From the NCBI RefSeq assembly GCF_030268685.1, contig NZ_BSRQ01000025.1, forward strand, positions 62,001 to 126,000: DNA of 64,000 nucleotides, in the 5' to 3' direction. The translations under genes and the position numbers were made by a program. The DNA comes from Microtetraspora sp. NBRC 13810 (lineage in GTDB: Bacteria; Actinomycetota; Actinomycetes; Streptosporangiales; Streptosporangiaceae). The stretch's first letter is position 1. Every line of letters starts with the position of its first letter. This document shows, one piece after another, positions 40,936 through 49,568 of the stretch. Below the pieces are notes generated by a model. The model was not told the DNA's origin, searched no databases, and saw only the letters and a list, made by a program, of their open reading frames with translations.

Positions 40936-43584
40936 TCAGCCGGGCTCGCCCGGAGTCCCCTCCTCGACGACCGGCGGCCCCTCCGAGGGCTCGTCCGGCA
41001 CGTCGGGGTTGTCCGGCTCGTCCTCCGGCTCCTCGGAGGGCTCGTCGGGGTTGTCCTCCGGCTCCTCGGACGGCGGCGGCGACGGGCAGACGATCGTGGT
41101 CGTGGCGGAGTCGCGCCCGCCGTACGAGGTGGACACGGTGCCGGTGATCCTGAGCTTGGCCGCCTCGCCGCAGTCGGCCGTGGAGAACGGGTTGGCGAAG
41201 CTCACGGAGTAGGACGTCCGGTCCGGGCCGACGCCGATCGTCTGCGTGCTCGTCCGCCTGCCGCCCGCCGAGCTCGTGATGACGGCCCGGACGACGACCC
41301 TGCCCGGCCGGGGGGCGGTGACCTTGACCGTGGCGTAGAGCCTGCCGTCCCAGCCGGCCCTGATGCCGGTGACCTCCGGCCGGCAGGGCTCGCCCTTCAC
41401 GGTCTCGGTGTCCTCGGCGGTCGCCGTGGTGGCGCCGGTCGCGGTGACCGTCACCCGGCGCTCCTGGACCTGGTCGCACGGCACCGTGGGGAAGCTCGCG
41501 CGCAGCGGGATCGGGTGACGGGTGGCGCCCACGCGCGTCAGCCGTACCGGCGGGAGCGGGTCGCGGCCGGTCACCGCGTAGGTGACCGTCACGGCGACCG
41601 GGCCTCTGCCGTCGGTGGAGACCACCGCGCGTCCGCGGCCGTCCGACCATGCGGCGATTTTCACGGACTCGACCGCGGGCGGCGGGCACTCCTCGCCGGA
41701 GACCGTCCGGCTCCGGGTGACCGGCTCGCCCGCGGGAGAGGTGGTCACCTCCATCGTCCGCGTCACCTCTTCGCCGCAGGGCACCTCGCCGAAGGCCGGC
41801 GTGTGGGCGAACCGCCGCTCGCCGGTGAACGTCTCCCGCTCGGTCGCCACCGTCCTGCCGTCCTGCTCGTACGTCGTCGTCACGGCGACCGGCCGCGGGG
41901 ACCTGGACCGGACCGTGAACGCGCCCCGCTCGCCGTCGAACGACGCCCCGGACACCGTGGGCGGCGGGCACGCCTTCCCCTTGACCGTCGCCACCCGGCC
42001 GGTCTGCCCGGCGCCGGGCGCGGCCGGCGTGGTGCGGACGGTCACCCGGCGGGTCGTCATGCCGTCGCACGGCGGATCCGCGAAGCCGGTGACGTCCACC
42101 CGGGTGCGGTAGGAGGTCTTGCCGGACAGCCGGTGCGTCTGGGGGGCGGCCTGGCGGCCCGACGGGTTCTCCGCGGCCATCACGGTCAGCGTGACCGGGC
42201 GTTTCGTGGTGGTACGGGTGATGATCACGGCTTCCCGGCCGTTGAAGGAGTCGACGGTGAGCCCGGTCACCGCGACCGGCGGCGTACCCGGGCCCCGGGG
42301 GGAGGGCGGCGGTGGCGGCGGCGGGGGTGGTGGGGGCGGCGGCACCACGGCACCTCCGCCACCGCCGCCGCCCCCGCCTGAGCCGCCCGCGCCGCCGTCC
42401 GGGCCCCCACCCGAACCGCCTGAGCCACCGCCCGCCCCGCCGTCCGGGCCGCCGCCTTCACCGCCCGCCCCGCCGCCGGGGTTGCCCGCCGACGTCAGGC
42501 CGTCCGGTCCGGTGGACTCGTCCGGGGTGAACACCGACTCGGGCGCGCTGTCCGCCGCGTCCAGGATTTCGGTCTGGGTCACCCCGAACGCCAGCACGGC
42601 CAGAACCACGGCGACCCCGGCCGCCTTGAGCCCCGGACCGCGCAGCACCTTGGACCGGGCCGCCCCGGACAGCGTCCTGCTGAAGGCGACCTTGACCATC
42701 TCGGGCGACGACGTGCGCCGGCGCGGCAGCAGGAACGCCAGCAGCGCCACCTGCCGGGCCAGCCCGATCCGCCCGCGCGTCTCCCAGTCGGCCCCGTATG
42801 CCTGGGCCGCCACGGTCTCCAGCTCCCCGGCGAAGGCGAGCACGTCGGACGGCCGCTGCGAGGGGTCCTTGGCCATGCCCTTGGCCAGCAGCGTCCTGAG
42901 CGGCTCCGGCACCCGTTCCACCGGGATCGGCCGGGTGCGGTGCTGGTAGTAGTAGGCGATGTCGTTCTGCGCGGCGTAGGGCCGTTCGCCGGTCACGCAC
43001 TCGTAGAACACGCAGGTGGCGGCGTAGATATCGGCGGTGGGCGAGGCGTGCGCCGGCTCCCACGCCTCCGGGGCCAGGTAGGGGGCGGTGCCGATGGGCC
43101 GGTCGTCCGGCGTGCCGGTGCGCGCCGCGATGCCGAAGTCGATCAGCTTGGTGTGCCCGTCGGTCTCGACCAGCACGTTCTCAGGCTTGTAGTCGCGGTG
43201 CACGATGCCCCGGGCGTGCGCGAGCGACAGGCCGAGCAGCGACCCCTTGAGCACGGCCAGCGCCGCCTCGGGAGCGGTCGGCCCGTGCCGGGAGAGCATC
43301 TGGCGCAGCGAGATCCCCTCGACGGCCTCCATCACGATCGCCGCGCCCTCGGGACCCTCGTGGAAGTGGTGCAGCCGGGCGATGTGCCGGCTGTTCAGCC
43401 CGGCGAGGATCCCGGCCTCCGCACGGAACGCCTGGAGGAAGCCCGGCTTGCCGCGCAGCCGGGCATCGAGGTACTTCACCGCGAACGTCTCGCCCGTCTC
43501 GACGTGCACGGCGAGGGCGACCCTCCCCTGACCGCCGGCACCCAGGGTCCTGAGCTCGCGATAACCAGGTAACTCCCAGCTCAT
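40936..43584 (-). CDS. Membrane Ser/Thr kinase with repeated extracellular beta domains
   Basis: This is an 882-residue receptor-like kinase. Cytosolic residues 10-260 hold the kinase: glycine loop LGAGGQGRV, lysine in AVKYLD (37), catalytic HRDYKPEN (129-136, with Tyr where Leu/Val is usual), DFG (149) and APEAW. One transmembrane helix follows near 320-337 (AAGVAVVLAVLAFGV), then a Gly/Ser linker and a run of prolines. Outside lie four similar modules of about 90-105 residues, each ending in paired cysteines (CDGMTTRRVTV..CPPP; CGEEVTRTMEV..CPPP; CDQVQERRVTV..CRP; CGEAAKLRITG..CPSP), then an acidic Pro/Glu/Asp tail. GGAGGGG lies 6 nt before the ATG at 43584. The ligand is unknown; cell-wall or peptide sensing is inference. 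Confidence 0.9.
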   Translation of the reverse strand: MSWELPGYRELRTLGAGGQGRVALAVHVETGETFAVKYLDARLRGKPGFLQAFRAEAGILAGLNSRHIARLHHFHEGPEGAAIVMEAVEGISLRQMLSRHGPTAPEAALAVLKGSLLGLSLAHARGIVHRDYKPENVLVETDGHTKLIDFGIAARTGTPDDRPIGTAPYLAPEAWEPAHASPTADIYAATCVFYECVTGERPYAAQNDIAYYYQHRTRPIPVERVPEPLRTLLAKGMAKDPSQRPSDVLAFAGELETVAAQAYGADWETRGRIGLARQVALLAFLLPRRRTSSPEMVKVAFSRTLSGAARSKVLRGPGLKAAGVAVVLAVLAFGVTQTEILDAADSAPESVFTPDESTGPDGLTSAGNPGGGAGGEGGGPDGGAGGGSGGSGGGPDGGAGGSGGGGGGGGGAVVPPPPPPPPPPPPPSPRGPGTPPVAVTGLTVDSFNGREAVIITRTTTKRPVTLTVMAAENPSGRQAAPQTHRLSGKTSYRTRVDVTGFADPPCDGMTTRRVTVRTTPAAPGAGQTGRVATVKGKACPPPTVSGASFDGERGAFTVRSRSPRPVAVTTTYEQDGRTVATERETFTGERRFAHTPAFGEVPCGEEVTRTMEVTTSPAGEPVTRSRTVSGEECPPPAVESVKIAAWSDGRGRAVVSTDGRGPVAVTVTYAVTGRDPLPPVRLTRVGATRHPIPLRASFPTVPCDQVQERRVTVTATGATTATAEDTETVKGEPCRPEVTGIRAGWDGRLYATVKVTAPRPGRVVVRAVITSSAGGRRTSTQTIGVGPDRTSYSVSFANPFSTADCGEAAKLRITGTVSTSYGGRDSATTTIVCPSPPPSEEPEDNPDEPSEEPEDEPDNPDVPDEPSEGPPVVEEGTPGEPG
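42290..42480 (-). repeat. Poly-Gly/poly-Pro coding tract in the kinase linker
   Basis: Long G-run and C-run repeats encode consecutive glycines and then prolines after the transmembrane helix. The + strand G-runs could form G-quadruplexes. Confidence 0.8.
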
Positions 43585-43803
43585 ATCGCGCCCCTCCAGC
43601 ACTGTCGCGTTGAGCGATGCCATGGTGGCTCTTCGCATCGAGGATGCGCCCGCGCACTGATCGAACACCAGTGGGCCGACATTACGGATCCGATACGGGC
43701 GCGCCCGCGTGACGCACACCCCGGGCGCACGTGCGCGGGCAGCGCGTCGGGCGGCCGTAGACTGGGACGATCCTCGACCGCGTGATGTGAACGGAGTGGC
43801 CCG

Positions 43804-44352
43804 TTGGCGATTCAGCCGATCCGCCTGTTCGGCGACCCGGTGCTGCGCACACCGGCCGACCCGGTGGTTGACTTCGACAAGGAGCTGCGCAAGCTCGTCA
43901 AGGACCTCACGGACACGATGATGGACGCCCCGGGCGCCGGGCTCGCCGCCCCGCAGATCGGGGTCGGGCTGCGCGTGTTCACCTACTACGTCGACGACCA
44001 GGTCGGCCACCTGGTCAACCCCGACCTCGACCTGTCGGACGAGCTCGACGAGGAGGGCGAGGAGGGCTGCCTGTCCTTCCCCGGCCTGTCCTTCCCCACC
44101 CCGCGGGCGATCCGCGCGGTGGCCAAGGGCTTCGACATGCACGGCGAGCCGGTCGTCCTCGCGGGCACCGACCTGATGGCCCGCTGCTTCCAGCACGAGA
44201 CCGACCACCTCGACGGGGTGCTGTTCATCGACCGGATGGACGCGGCGCAGCGCAAGCTCGCCATGAAGGCCGTGCGCGAAGCCGAGTGGAGCGGCCTGTC
44301 CGCGCCGGTGGTCAAGGCGTCGCCGCACACCACCTTCGGGAAGGCCCTGTAG
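43804..44352 (+). CDS. def: Peptide deformylase
   Basis: Def removes the formyl group from nascent proteins. The 182-residue product has the three metal/active-site motifs GAGLAAPQIGV, EEGCLSFPG and QHETDHLDGVLFID. A TTG start at 43804 with GGAG about 9 nt upstream keeps the conserved QPIRLFGDPVLRTPA. It is followed closely by fmt, which makes the formylated initiator that Def acts on. Confidence 0.96.
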   Translation: MAIQPIRLFGDPVLRTPADPVVDFDKELRKLVKDLTDTMMDAPGAGLAAPQIGVGLRVFTYYVDDQVGHLVNPDLDLSDELDEEGEEGCLSFPGLSFPTPRAIRAVAKGFDMHGEPVVLAGTDLMARCFQHETDHLDGVLFIDRMDAAQRKLAMKAVREAEWSGLSAPVVKASPHTTFGKAL

Positions 44353-44370
44353 GAAAGGTCTGTCAGAACC

Positions 44371-45300
44371 GTGCGCCTGGTCTTCGCAGGAACCCCGGAA
44401 ACAGCGCTGCCCGCGCTGCGCGCCCTGCTGGGCTCGCCCCGGCACGAGGTGGCCGCCGTCGTCACCCGGCCCGACGCCCAGTCGGGGCGGGGGCGCAGAC
44501 TGCATCCCAGCCCGGTGGCCGAGGTGGCCGAGGAGGCGGGGGTGGAGGTGCTGCGGCCGGAGAAGGCGGGCGATCCGGAGTTCCTGGACCGGCTGCGCGC
44601 CATCGCCCCCGACTGCTGCCCCGTCGTCGCCTACGGCGCGCTGCTGCCGCAGGCGGCCCTCGACATCCCCCGCTTCGGCTGGGTCAATCTGCACTTCTCG
44701 CTGCTGCCCGCCTGGCGGGGCGCCGCCCCCGTGCAGCACGCGGTGCTCAACGGTGACGAGATCACCGGCGCCAGCACCTTCCAGATCGTCAAGGCGCTCG
44801 ACGCCGGGCCGGTCTACGGCGTGCTGACCGAGGAGGTCCGCCCCGACGACACCAGCGGCGAGCTGCTCGCCCGGCTGGCGGTCTCCGGCGCCGAGCTGCT
44901 CGCGGCCACCGTCGACGGCATCGAGGACGGCACCCTGACCGCCCGCCCGCAGCCCGCCGAGGGCGTGAGCGTCGCCCCAAAGATCAACGTGGAGGACGCG
45001 CGGGTCGACTGGAAGGCGCCCGCCTTCCGCGTCGACCGCCTCGTCCGGGCCTGCACGCCCGCCCCGGGCGCGTGGACCGAGTTCCGCGGCCAGCGGGTCA
45101 AGCTCGGCCCGGTACGGCCGGCGCCGGACGCGGCGGACCTGCCCCCCGGCCACATCGCCGCCTCGAAGAACACCGTGCTGGTCGGCACCGCCACCCACCC
45201 GGTGGCGCTCGGCGACGTCCAGCCCCAGGGCAAGCGCCTGATGAGCGCGGGCGAGTGGGCCCGCGGCGCGCGCATCACGAGCGGAGACGTGGTCACATGA
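44371..45300 (+). CDS. fmt: Methionyl-tRNA formyltransferase
   Basis: Fmt formylates initiator Met-tRNA using 10-formyl-THF. The 309-residue protein shows [40 protein letters not shown], the catalytic block [30 protein letters not shown] and a C-terminal domain with [38 protein letters not shown] start. 18 nt after def, so co-transcribed. Confidence 0.97.
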   Translation: MRLVFAGTPETALPALRALLGSPRHEVAAVVTRPDAQSGRGRRLHPSPVAEVAEEAGVEVLRPEKAGDPEFLDRLRAIAPDCCPVVAYGALLPQAALDIPRFGWVNLHFSLLPAWRGAAPVQHAVLNGDEITGASTFQIVKALDAGPVYGVLTEEVRPDDTSGELLARLAVSGAELLAATVDGIEDGTLTARPQPAEGVSVAPKINVEDARVDWKAPAFRVDRLVRACTPAPGAWTEFRGQRVKLGPVRPAPDAADLPPGHIAASKNTVLVGTATHPVALGDVQPQGKRLMSAGEWARGARITSGDVVT

Positions 45301-45334
45301 CCGGCCTCCGCCGAACCGACCGAAGGCTTGGGGA

Positions 45335-46729
45335 ATGACGCAACAGGGAAACCGGGGCCGCGGCGCGGGCCGTCCCCGTCCGCGCCGCCCGGTGCGCGAC
45401 GAGGCGCGTAACACCGCCTACGACGTGCTGCGCGCGGTGGACGAGCGCGACGCCTACGCCAACCTGCTGCTGCCGCACCTGATCAGGGAGCGGCGGCTCG
45501 CCGGGCGTGACGCCGGGCTGGCCACCGAGCTCGCCTACGGCACGCTGCGCGGCCTGGGCACCTACGACGAGATCATCGCCGCGTGCAGCGACCGCCCGCC
45601 GGAGGACCTCGACCCGCCGCTGCTCGACGCCGTCAGGATCGGCGTCCACCAGCTCCTCAAGACCCGCGTCCCGCCGCACGCCGCGGTCGGCACCACCGTC
45701 GACCTGGTACGGCTGCGCATCGGCATCGGCCCCTCCCGCTATGCGAACGCCGTGCTGCGCCGGGTCTCCACCCGCTCGCTCGCCGACTGGCTGCCGATCG
45801 TCGCGCCCGACCCGGAGAAGGACCTCGTCGGCAACCTCGCGGTCGCGCACAGCCATCCGCGCTGGATCGTCTCCGCGCTGCTCGACGCGCTCGGCGGCGA
45901 CGCCGAGGAGACGGCCCGGCTGCTCGACGCCGACAACGAGCGCCCGCGGGTCACACTGGTCGCCCGTCCCGGCCGGTCCACCGTCGAGGAGCTCATTGAG
46001 GCAGGCGGGGAGCCCGCCTCCTACTCGCCCTACGCCGCCTACCTGCCGGAGGGCGATCCCGCCTCCGTCGAAGCGGTCGCACAGACCCGCGCCGCCGTGC
46101 AGGACGAGGCGAGCCAGATGGTGGCGCTCGCCCTGACCAGGGCGCCGCTCGACGGCCCCGACGCGCGGTGGCTCGACATGTGCGCCGGGCCCGGCGGCAA
46201 GGCCGGCCTGCTCGACGCGATCGCCGGCGAGCGCGGAGCCCGCCTGCTCGCCGCCGACCTGCAGTTCCACCGCGCCCGGCTGGTCCGGCGCACGGTCGGC
46301 GACGCCGGCGTCATCACCGCCGACGGCATCTCGCCCGCCTGGCGGCCGGGGACCTTCGACCGGGTGATGCTCGACGCCCCCTGCACAGGACTCGGCGCCC
46401 TGCGCCGCCGCCCCGAGGCCCGCTGGCGGCGCGACCCCGCCAGCGTCCCCGAACTCGCCGCCCTCCAGTCCCGCCTGCTCGACTCCGCGATCGACTCCGT
46501 ACGACCGGGCGGCGTCGTCGCCTACGTGACGTGCTCCCCGCACCTGGACGAGACCGGCGCGGTCGTCGCCGCCACCCTCGCCCGCCGCGACGACGTCACC
46601 CCACTGGACGCCCGCGCCCTCCTCCCCGAAGCCACCGGCCTCGGGGACGGCCCCCACGCTCAGTTCTGGCCCCACCGCCACCACACCGACGCAATGTTCC
46701 TCGCCCTCCTGAGACGCCTCCCGTCCTGA
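45335..46729 (+). CDS. rsmB: 16S rRNA (cytosine-967) methyltransferase RsmB
   Basis: RsmB methylates C967 of 16S rRNA. The 464-residue product has an N-terminal NusB-like domain (RNTAYDVLRAVDERDAYANLLLPHLI...LATELAYGTLRGLGTYDEII) and a SAM methyltransferase domain with LDMCAGPGGKAGLLDAIA, FDRVMLDAPCTGLGALRRRPEARW and the catalytic VAYVTCSPHLDETGAVV. Motif IV and VI cysteines are both present. It follows fmt as in streptomycetes. Confidence 0.95.
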   Translation: MTQQGNRGRGAGRPRPRRPVRDEARNTAYDVLRAVDERDAYANLLLPHLIRERRLAGRDAGLATELAYGTLRGLGTYDEIIAACSDRPPEDLDPPLLDAVRIGVHQLLKTRVPPHAAVGTTVDLVRLRIGIGPSRYANAVLRRVSTRSLADWLPIVAPDPEKDLVGNLAVAHSHPRWIVSALLDALGGDAEETARLLDADNERPRVTLVARPGRSTVEELIEAGGEPASYSPYAAYLPEGDPASVEAVAQTRAAVQDEASQMVALALTRAPLDGPDARWLDMCAGPGGKAGLLDAIAGERGARLLAADLQFHRARLVRRTVGDAGVITADGISPAWRPGTFDRVMLDAPCTGLGALRRRPEARWRRDPASVPELAALQSRLLDSAIDSVRPGGVVAYVTCSPHLDETGAVVAATLARRDDVTPLDARALLPEATGLGDGPHAQFWPHRHHTDAMFLALLRRLPS

Positions 46730-46740
46730 GTCACCCCCCT

Positions 46741-46796
46741 CCTGACAGGGGGCCTCTCCTGACAGGGCGCGTCGCCTGACAGGGCGCGCCGCCTGT
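46741..46796 (+). repeat. 17-bp tandem repeat after rsmB
   Basis: CCTGACAGGG recurs at 46741, 46758 and 46775, with a partial copy at 46792, giving a 17-nt period in the convergent gap. A second 17-nt-period pair (TCACGTGTTGTGGTG at 46836 and 46853) covers the chorismate mutase stop codon. Confidence 0.85.
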
Positions 46797-46852
46797 GTGG
46801 ATCGCGGGCGACATCGTCCTCCGGCGACGGGTCGTTCACGTGTTGTGGTGAC

Positions 46853-47683
46853 TCACGTGTTGTGGTGGTTCGCGTGCGCGGTTCCGTGATGCTGATCGGG
46901 CGTCGTCGTTGTGAGGGGGCCGGGGGTGCACAGCGAGCGGACGGCGCGGGTGAGGGCTCGGGTGTGCAAGGGGTCCAGGTGGCGTGACCGGGCGGTTCGC
47001 CGTACCGCTACGGCTAGGGCCGACGGGCAGGACGGGGCGGCGCGGGTGCCCGCCGAGCGGGCGATGAGCCGTACGAGGTCCTCGTTGACGCGGTCGATCT
47101 CCTGCCGGGCACCCGCGAGGTCGGGAGCGTGGGCGGGAGCCTGCCGGGGGTGCGCCCGCCAGTGCCGGTGCAGCGCCCGCTGCACGGTCTTGTGCGCCTC
47201 GATCTGATCCCGGAGGACGCGTACGACCGCCTCCGGATCGGCGCCGCTCCGGGCGGCCAGCGCGCGAACCGACGCCAGCACCTCACGCTCACGCCCGGGA
47301 TCGTCGATCGGCCCACCCGACTCCCACTTGGCCGCCGCCACCACCCGCGCCGTCGCGAGCCGATCCGCCGACAACCCGGCCAACGCCCGCAGCAGCCCAC
47401 CCCCCGCAGCGGCCACCGTCACGGGGACCACCACAGGATCGGTCACCAAGCGGATCACCGCAGGGCCGGTCGTTGTCTGGGCGGTCACCGCAGGGCGGGT
47501 CGTCGTCGCGGGGGTCACCGTTGAGCCGGCCGCCGTCGTGCGGGGCGCCGCGGGGGTTGTGGAAGGGAGGCCGAACGCGATCACGACGGCGAGCGCGGGA
47601 GTCGCCAGCAGGCCGAAACGGGAGCTTTCTGCGGAGCCTGCGGCGGGGTTCGGAGCACGGGAGAGGGATGGGGGCCGTGGCAT
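46853..47683 (-). CDS. Secreted chorismate mutase (AroQ gamma class)
   Basis: This is an exported chorismate mutase like M. tuberculosis Rv1885c. The 276-residue product has a signal segment (FGLLATPALAVVIAFGLPSTTPAAP), a Thr/Ala/Val-rich spacer and the helical catalytic domain: LAGLSADRLATARVVAAAKWESGGPIDDPGR, holding the arginine, lysine and Asp/Arg positions of the active site, then DQIEAHKTVQ and ARSRHLDPLHTRALTRAVRSLC. Two cysteines (PSCPS and SLC) match the disulfide of the mycobacterial enzyme. AAGGAGA lies 8 nt before the ATG at 47683. A His/Asn-rich tail (DQHHGTAHANHHNT) is extra. The role of a secreted enzyme is not known. Confidence 0.92.
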   Translation of the reverse strand: MPRPPSLSRAPNPAAGSAESSRFGLLATPALAVVIAFGLPSTTPAAPRTTAAGSTVTPATTTRPAVTAQTTTGPAVIRLVTDPVVVPVTVAAAGGGLLRALAGLSADRLATARVVAAAKWESGGPIDDPGREREVLASVRALAARSGADPEAVVRVLRDQIEAHKTVQRALHRHWRAHPRQAPAHAPDLAGARQEIDRVNEDLVRLIARSAGTRAAPSCPSALAVAVRRTARSRHLDPLHTRALTRAVRSLCTPGPLTTTTPDQHHGTAHANHHNT

Positions 47684-48120
47684 CGGTGCGTCTCCTTCAG
47701 TGGTTCGCACGAGGCTTGGCGGACAGCGGACAGCGGACAGCGGACAGCGGACAGCGGGATGGGGGACGGGGGCGGGGACGGTGGAACGGGGGACTGCCGA
47801 TGCTGGTGACGGAACGGTGGGTGGCGGCTCGGAATGCGGATGGCAGGTGCTGCTGGGCTTGGGGGTGACGGACCGGGGCGGGGGCGTGGGGGCCTGATGC
47901 GGTCGGGGCGATGTGGGCGGATGGTGGTGTCACCAGGTGTACCCGCTTCATCGCTTGTGGTGACGGAGGGGATGGCTTGGGTTTCTGGGGGACAGTGGGT
48001 GGCTGAGGGGTAGCGGGGGTGTGGACGTGGGGTGGCTTTGGGGTGGCTTGGGGGTTGCCGGGGGGCGGATAGCGTGGGGGTGGGAGCGAATGATGGGGTT
48101 AGTGGGCCGAAGGGGTGTCT
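47684..48120. other. Divergent promoter region with simple repeats
   Basis: 437 nt between two divergent genes. It holds the octamer array at 47719-47757 and G-rich + strand runs near 48000-48090. No gene is supported. Promoters were not identified with confidence. Confidence 0.5.
47719..47757. repeat. 8-bp tandem repeat (GCGGACAG)n
   Basis: Five near-perfect copies of GCGGACAG lie 36 bp upstream of the chorismate mutase start. Copy number could vary by slippage and change promoter spacing. Confidence 0.85.
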
Positions 48121-49284
48121 GTGGGGTTCGCCGACCTGCTGGAGGGGTTGCACCGTGCCGAGATCGGGCCGATCGTCGGTCTGCAGCAGGCGCTGGAACT
48201 GATCGGGCCGCTGCTGTGGCTCGCGTCGGTGCTCGGCGGGGACGGGGTCGTCCTTGTCATGCTGGCGACCGTCTACTGGTGTGTGAGTCCCCGGGCCGGG
48301 ATCCGGGTGACCCTGGCCGTGCTCGTCTCGGCCGGTGTCAACGCCGTGGCCAAACTGGTCTTTCATGCCCCGCGTCCGGCGTGGGTGGACGCCCGGGTGC
48401 GTCCCATGTCCGCCGAGGGGTCTTTCGGGCTGCCCTCGGGCCACGCGCAGACCGCCGTCGTGGCCACCGGCGTCGCCCTGACCGGCACACCTAGCCCACG
48501 GCAGGAGCGTGCAGGGACGTCGCCCGGGTCGCAGGAGTCCGTGGGGACGCTGCCCGGGCCGCGGGAGTCGGCGGGGGCACTGCCTGGGGCGCGGGAGTCC
48601 GAGGGGACGCGGTCCCGGGGGCGGGGGGTCGCGGCTGGGCCGTTTCGGGGGCGGGGGGTCGCGGGGGCGGGGTGGTGGTGGGCGGCTGTGGTGGCCGTGG
48701 TCCTGGTGAGCGTTTCGCGGGTGTACCTGGGGGTGCACTTCTTCTCCGACGTCGTCGGAGGGCTGGTGCTGGGGCTGCTCGTCCTGGGGCTGTACGTGGC
48801 GCTGGCCGGGCGGCTCACGGCGTGGTGGCACCGCCGGGCGCTCGCGCTCCAGGTGCTGCTGGCCGCGGTCCCTGCTGGTGCGATGCTGGGCGCCGGCGGG
48901 CTGGCGCTGTTGCTCGACGAGGGCTGGACCCTGCCCGCGTCCTGGCGGGCCGGGGGTGCCGCCCATCCGGACAGCATGGAACGCGTGGCCGGCCTGTCCG
49001 GTGCGCTGTTCGGCGCGCTGGCCGGGGCGTCGGTCATGAGACGGCTGGGCTGGTTCTCCGCCGCGGGGACTGTCCCGGCGCGGGTGCTGCGCTGGCTGCT
49101 CGGCGTGGTCATCGCGGTGGCCATCTGGCAGGTCGCCGCCGTCGCCGGAGGCTCGGTGGCGGGCGTCACGCTGCGGTACGCGCTGGTGGCGGGCTGGGTC
49201 GTACTGGGCGCGCCGCTGCTCTTCCTCCGCCTCGGCCTCGCCTCGCGACAGGACGCGCCCGCCACCGACGGCCACCCAAGCTGA
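48121..49284 (+). CDS. PAP2-family membrane phosphatase with repeat insertion
   Basis: This is a lipid phosphate phosphatase-like integral membrane protein of about 387 residues. The three PAP2 motifs are KLVFHAPRP, PSGHAQTAVV and SRVYLGVHFFSDVVGG. Five or more hydrophobic helices flank them, and extra C-terminal helices (VLLAAVPAGAMLGAGGLALLL; LRWLLGVVIAVAIWQVAAVAG) follow. Between motifs 2 and 3 lies a hydrophilic insertion of four 10-residue repeats (GTxPGxxES type). The GTG at 48121 has AAGGGG 5 nt upstream; GTG 48115 overlaps that site and is less likely. Substrate unknown. Confidence 0.88.
   Translation: MGFADLLEGLHRAEIGPIVGLQQALELIGPLLWLASVLGGDGVVLVMLATVYWCVSPRAGIRVTLAVLVSAGVNAVAKLVFHAPRPAWVDARVRPMSAEGSFGLPSGHAQTAVVATGVALTGTPSPRQERAGTSPGSQESVGTLPGPRESAGALPGARESEGTRSRGRGVAAGPFRGRGVAGAGWWWAAVVAVVLVSVSRVYLGVHFFSDVVGGLVLGLLVLGLYVALAGRLTAWWHRRALALQVLLAAVPAGAMLGAGGLALLLDEGWTLPASWRAGGAAHPDSMERVAGLSGALFGALAGASVMRRLGWFSAAGTVPARVLRWLLGVVIAVAIWQVAAVAGGSVAGVTLRYALVAGWVVLGAPLLFLRLGLASRQDAPATDGHPS
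48490..48635 (+). repeat. 30-bp in-frame repeat in the PAP2 gene
   Basis: Units coding PSPRQERAGTS, PGSQESVGTL, PGPRESAGAL and PGARESEGTRS follow each other, with drift. They lie in the loop between conserved PAP2 motifs. Confidence 0.8.
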
Positions 49285-49289
49285 AAGAC

Positions 49290-49415
49290 GCCGCCGCCAC
49301 CGGCGACCGCGCGAATCGTGAAGGACACCGGCGACCGCGCGTGGTCGTGAAGGACACCGGCGGCCACGCGTGGTCGTGAAGGACACCGGCGGCCACGCGA
49401 GGCCGTGAGAGACGC
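49290..49415. repeat. 29-bp tandem repeat downstream of the PAP2 gene
   Basis: About four copies of a 29-nt unit containing GTGAAGGACACCGGCGRC follow directly, without spacers. The last is degenerate. A second direct duplication (GGGAGTGCCGGGAAGGTGGG) follows at about 49433-49498. Confidence 0.85.
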
Positions 49416-49532
49416 CGCGGGAAACGGTGGGAGGGAGTGCCGGGAAGGTGGGAGGGAGACCATTGGGAACGGTGGGGGGAGTGCCGGGAAGGTGGGCAGG
49501 TTAAAGAACGGGTGAGGGGGGTGTACCTGGCG

Positions 49533-49560
49533 GGGACAGGGGATGGCGGGGAACTAGAAT
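49533..49560 (+). promoter_or_regulatory. Candidate leaderless promoter of rpe
   Basis: TAGAAT (49555-49560) ends 8 nt before the rpe ATG at 49569, with a GGGACA about 16 bp further upstream. No Shine-Dalgarno is present. Confidence 0.5.
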
Positions 49561-49568
49561 CTGCGCAT

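Noticed and set aside
45297-45338. Short ORF between fmt and rsmB
   Set aside because: A dozen codons with no ribosome-binding site; it is simply the spacer before the rsmB ATG.
43585-45414. Upstream extension of the receptor kinase frame through def and fmt
   Set aside because: The frame is open only because of GC bias. A strong ribosome-binding site and kinase homology fix the start at 43584.
49290-49415. CRISPR-like repeat array
   Set aside because: The 29-bp units are directly adjacent with no unique spacers, and no cas genes are in the window.
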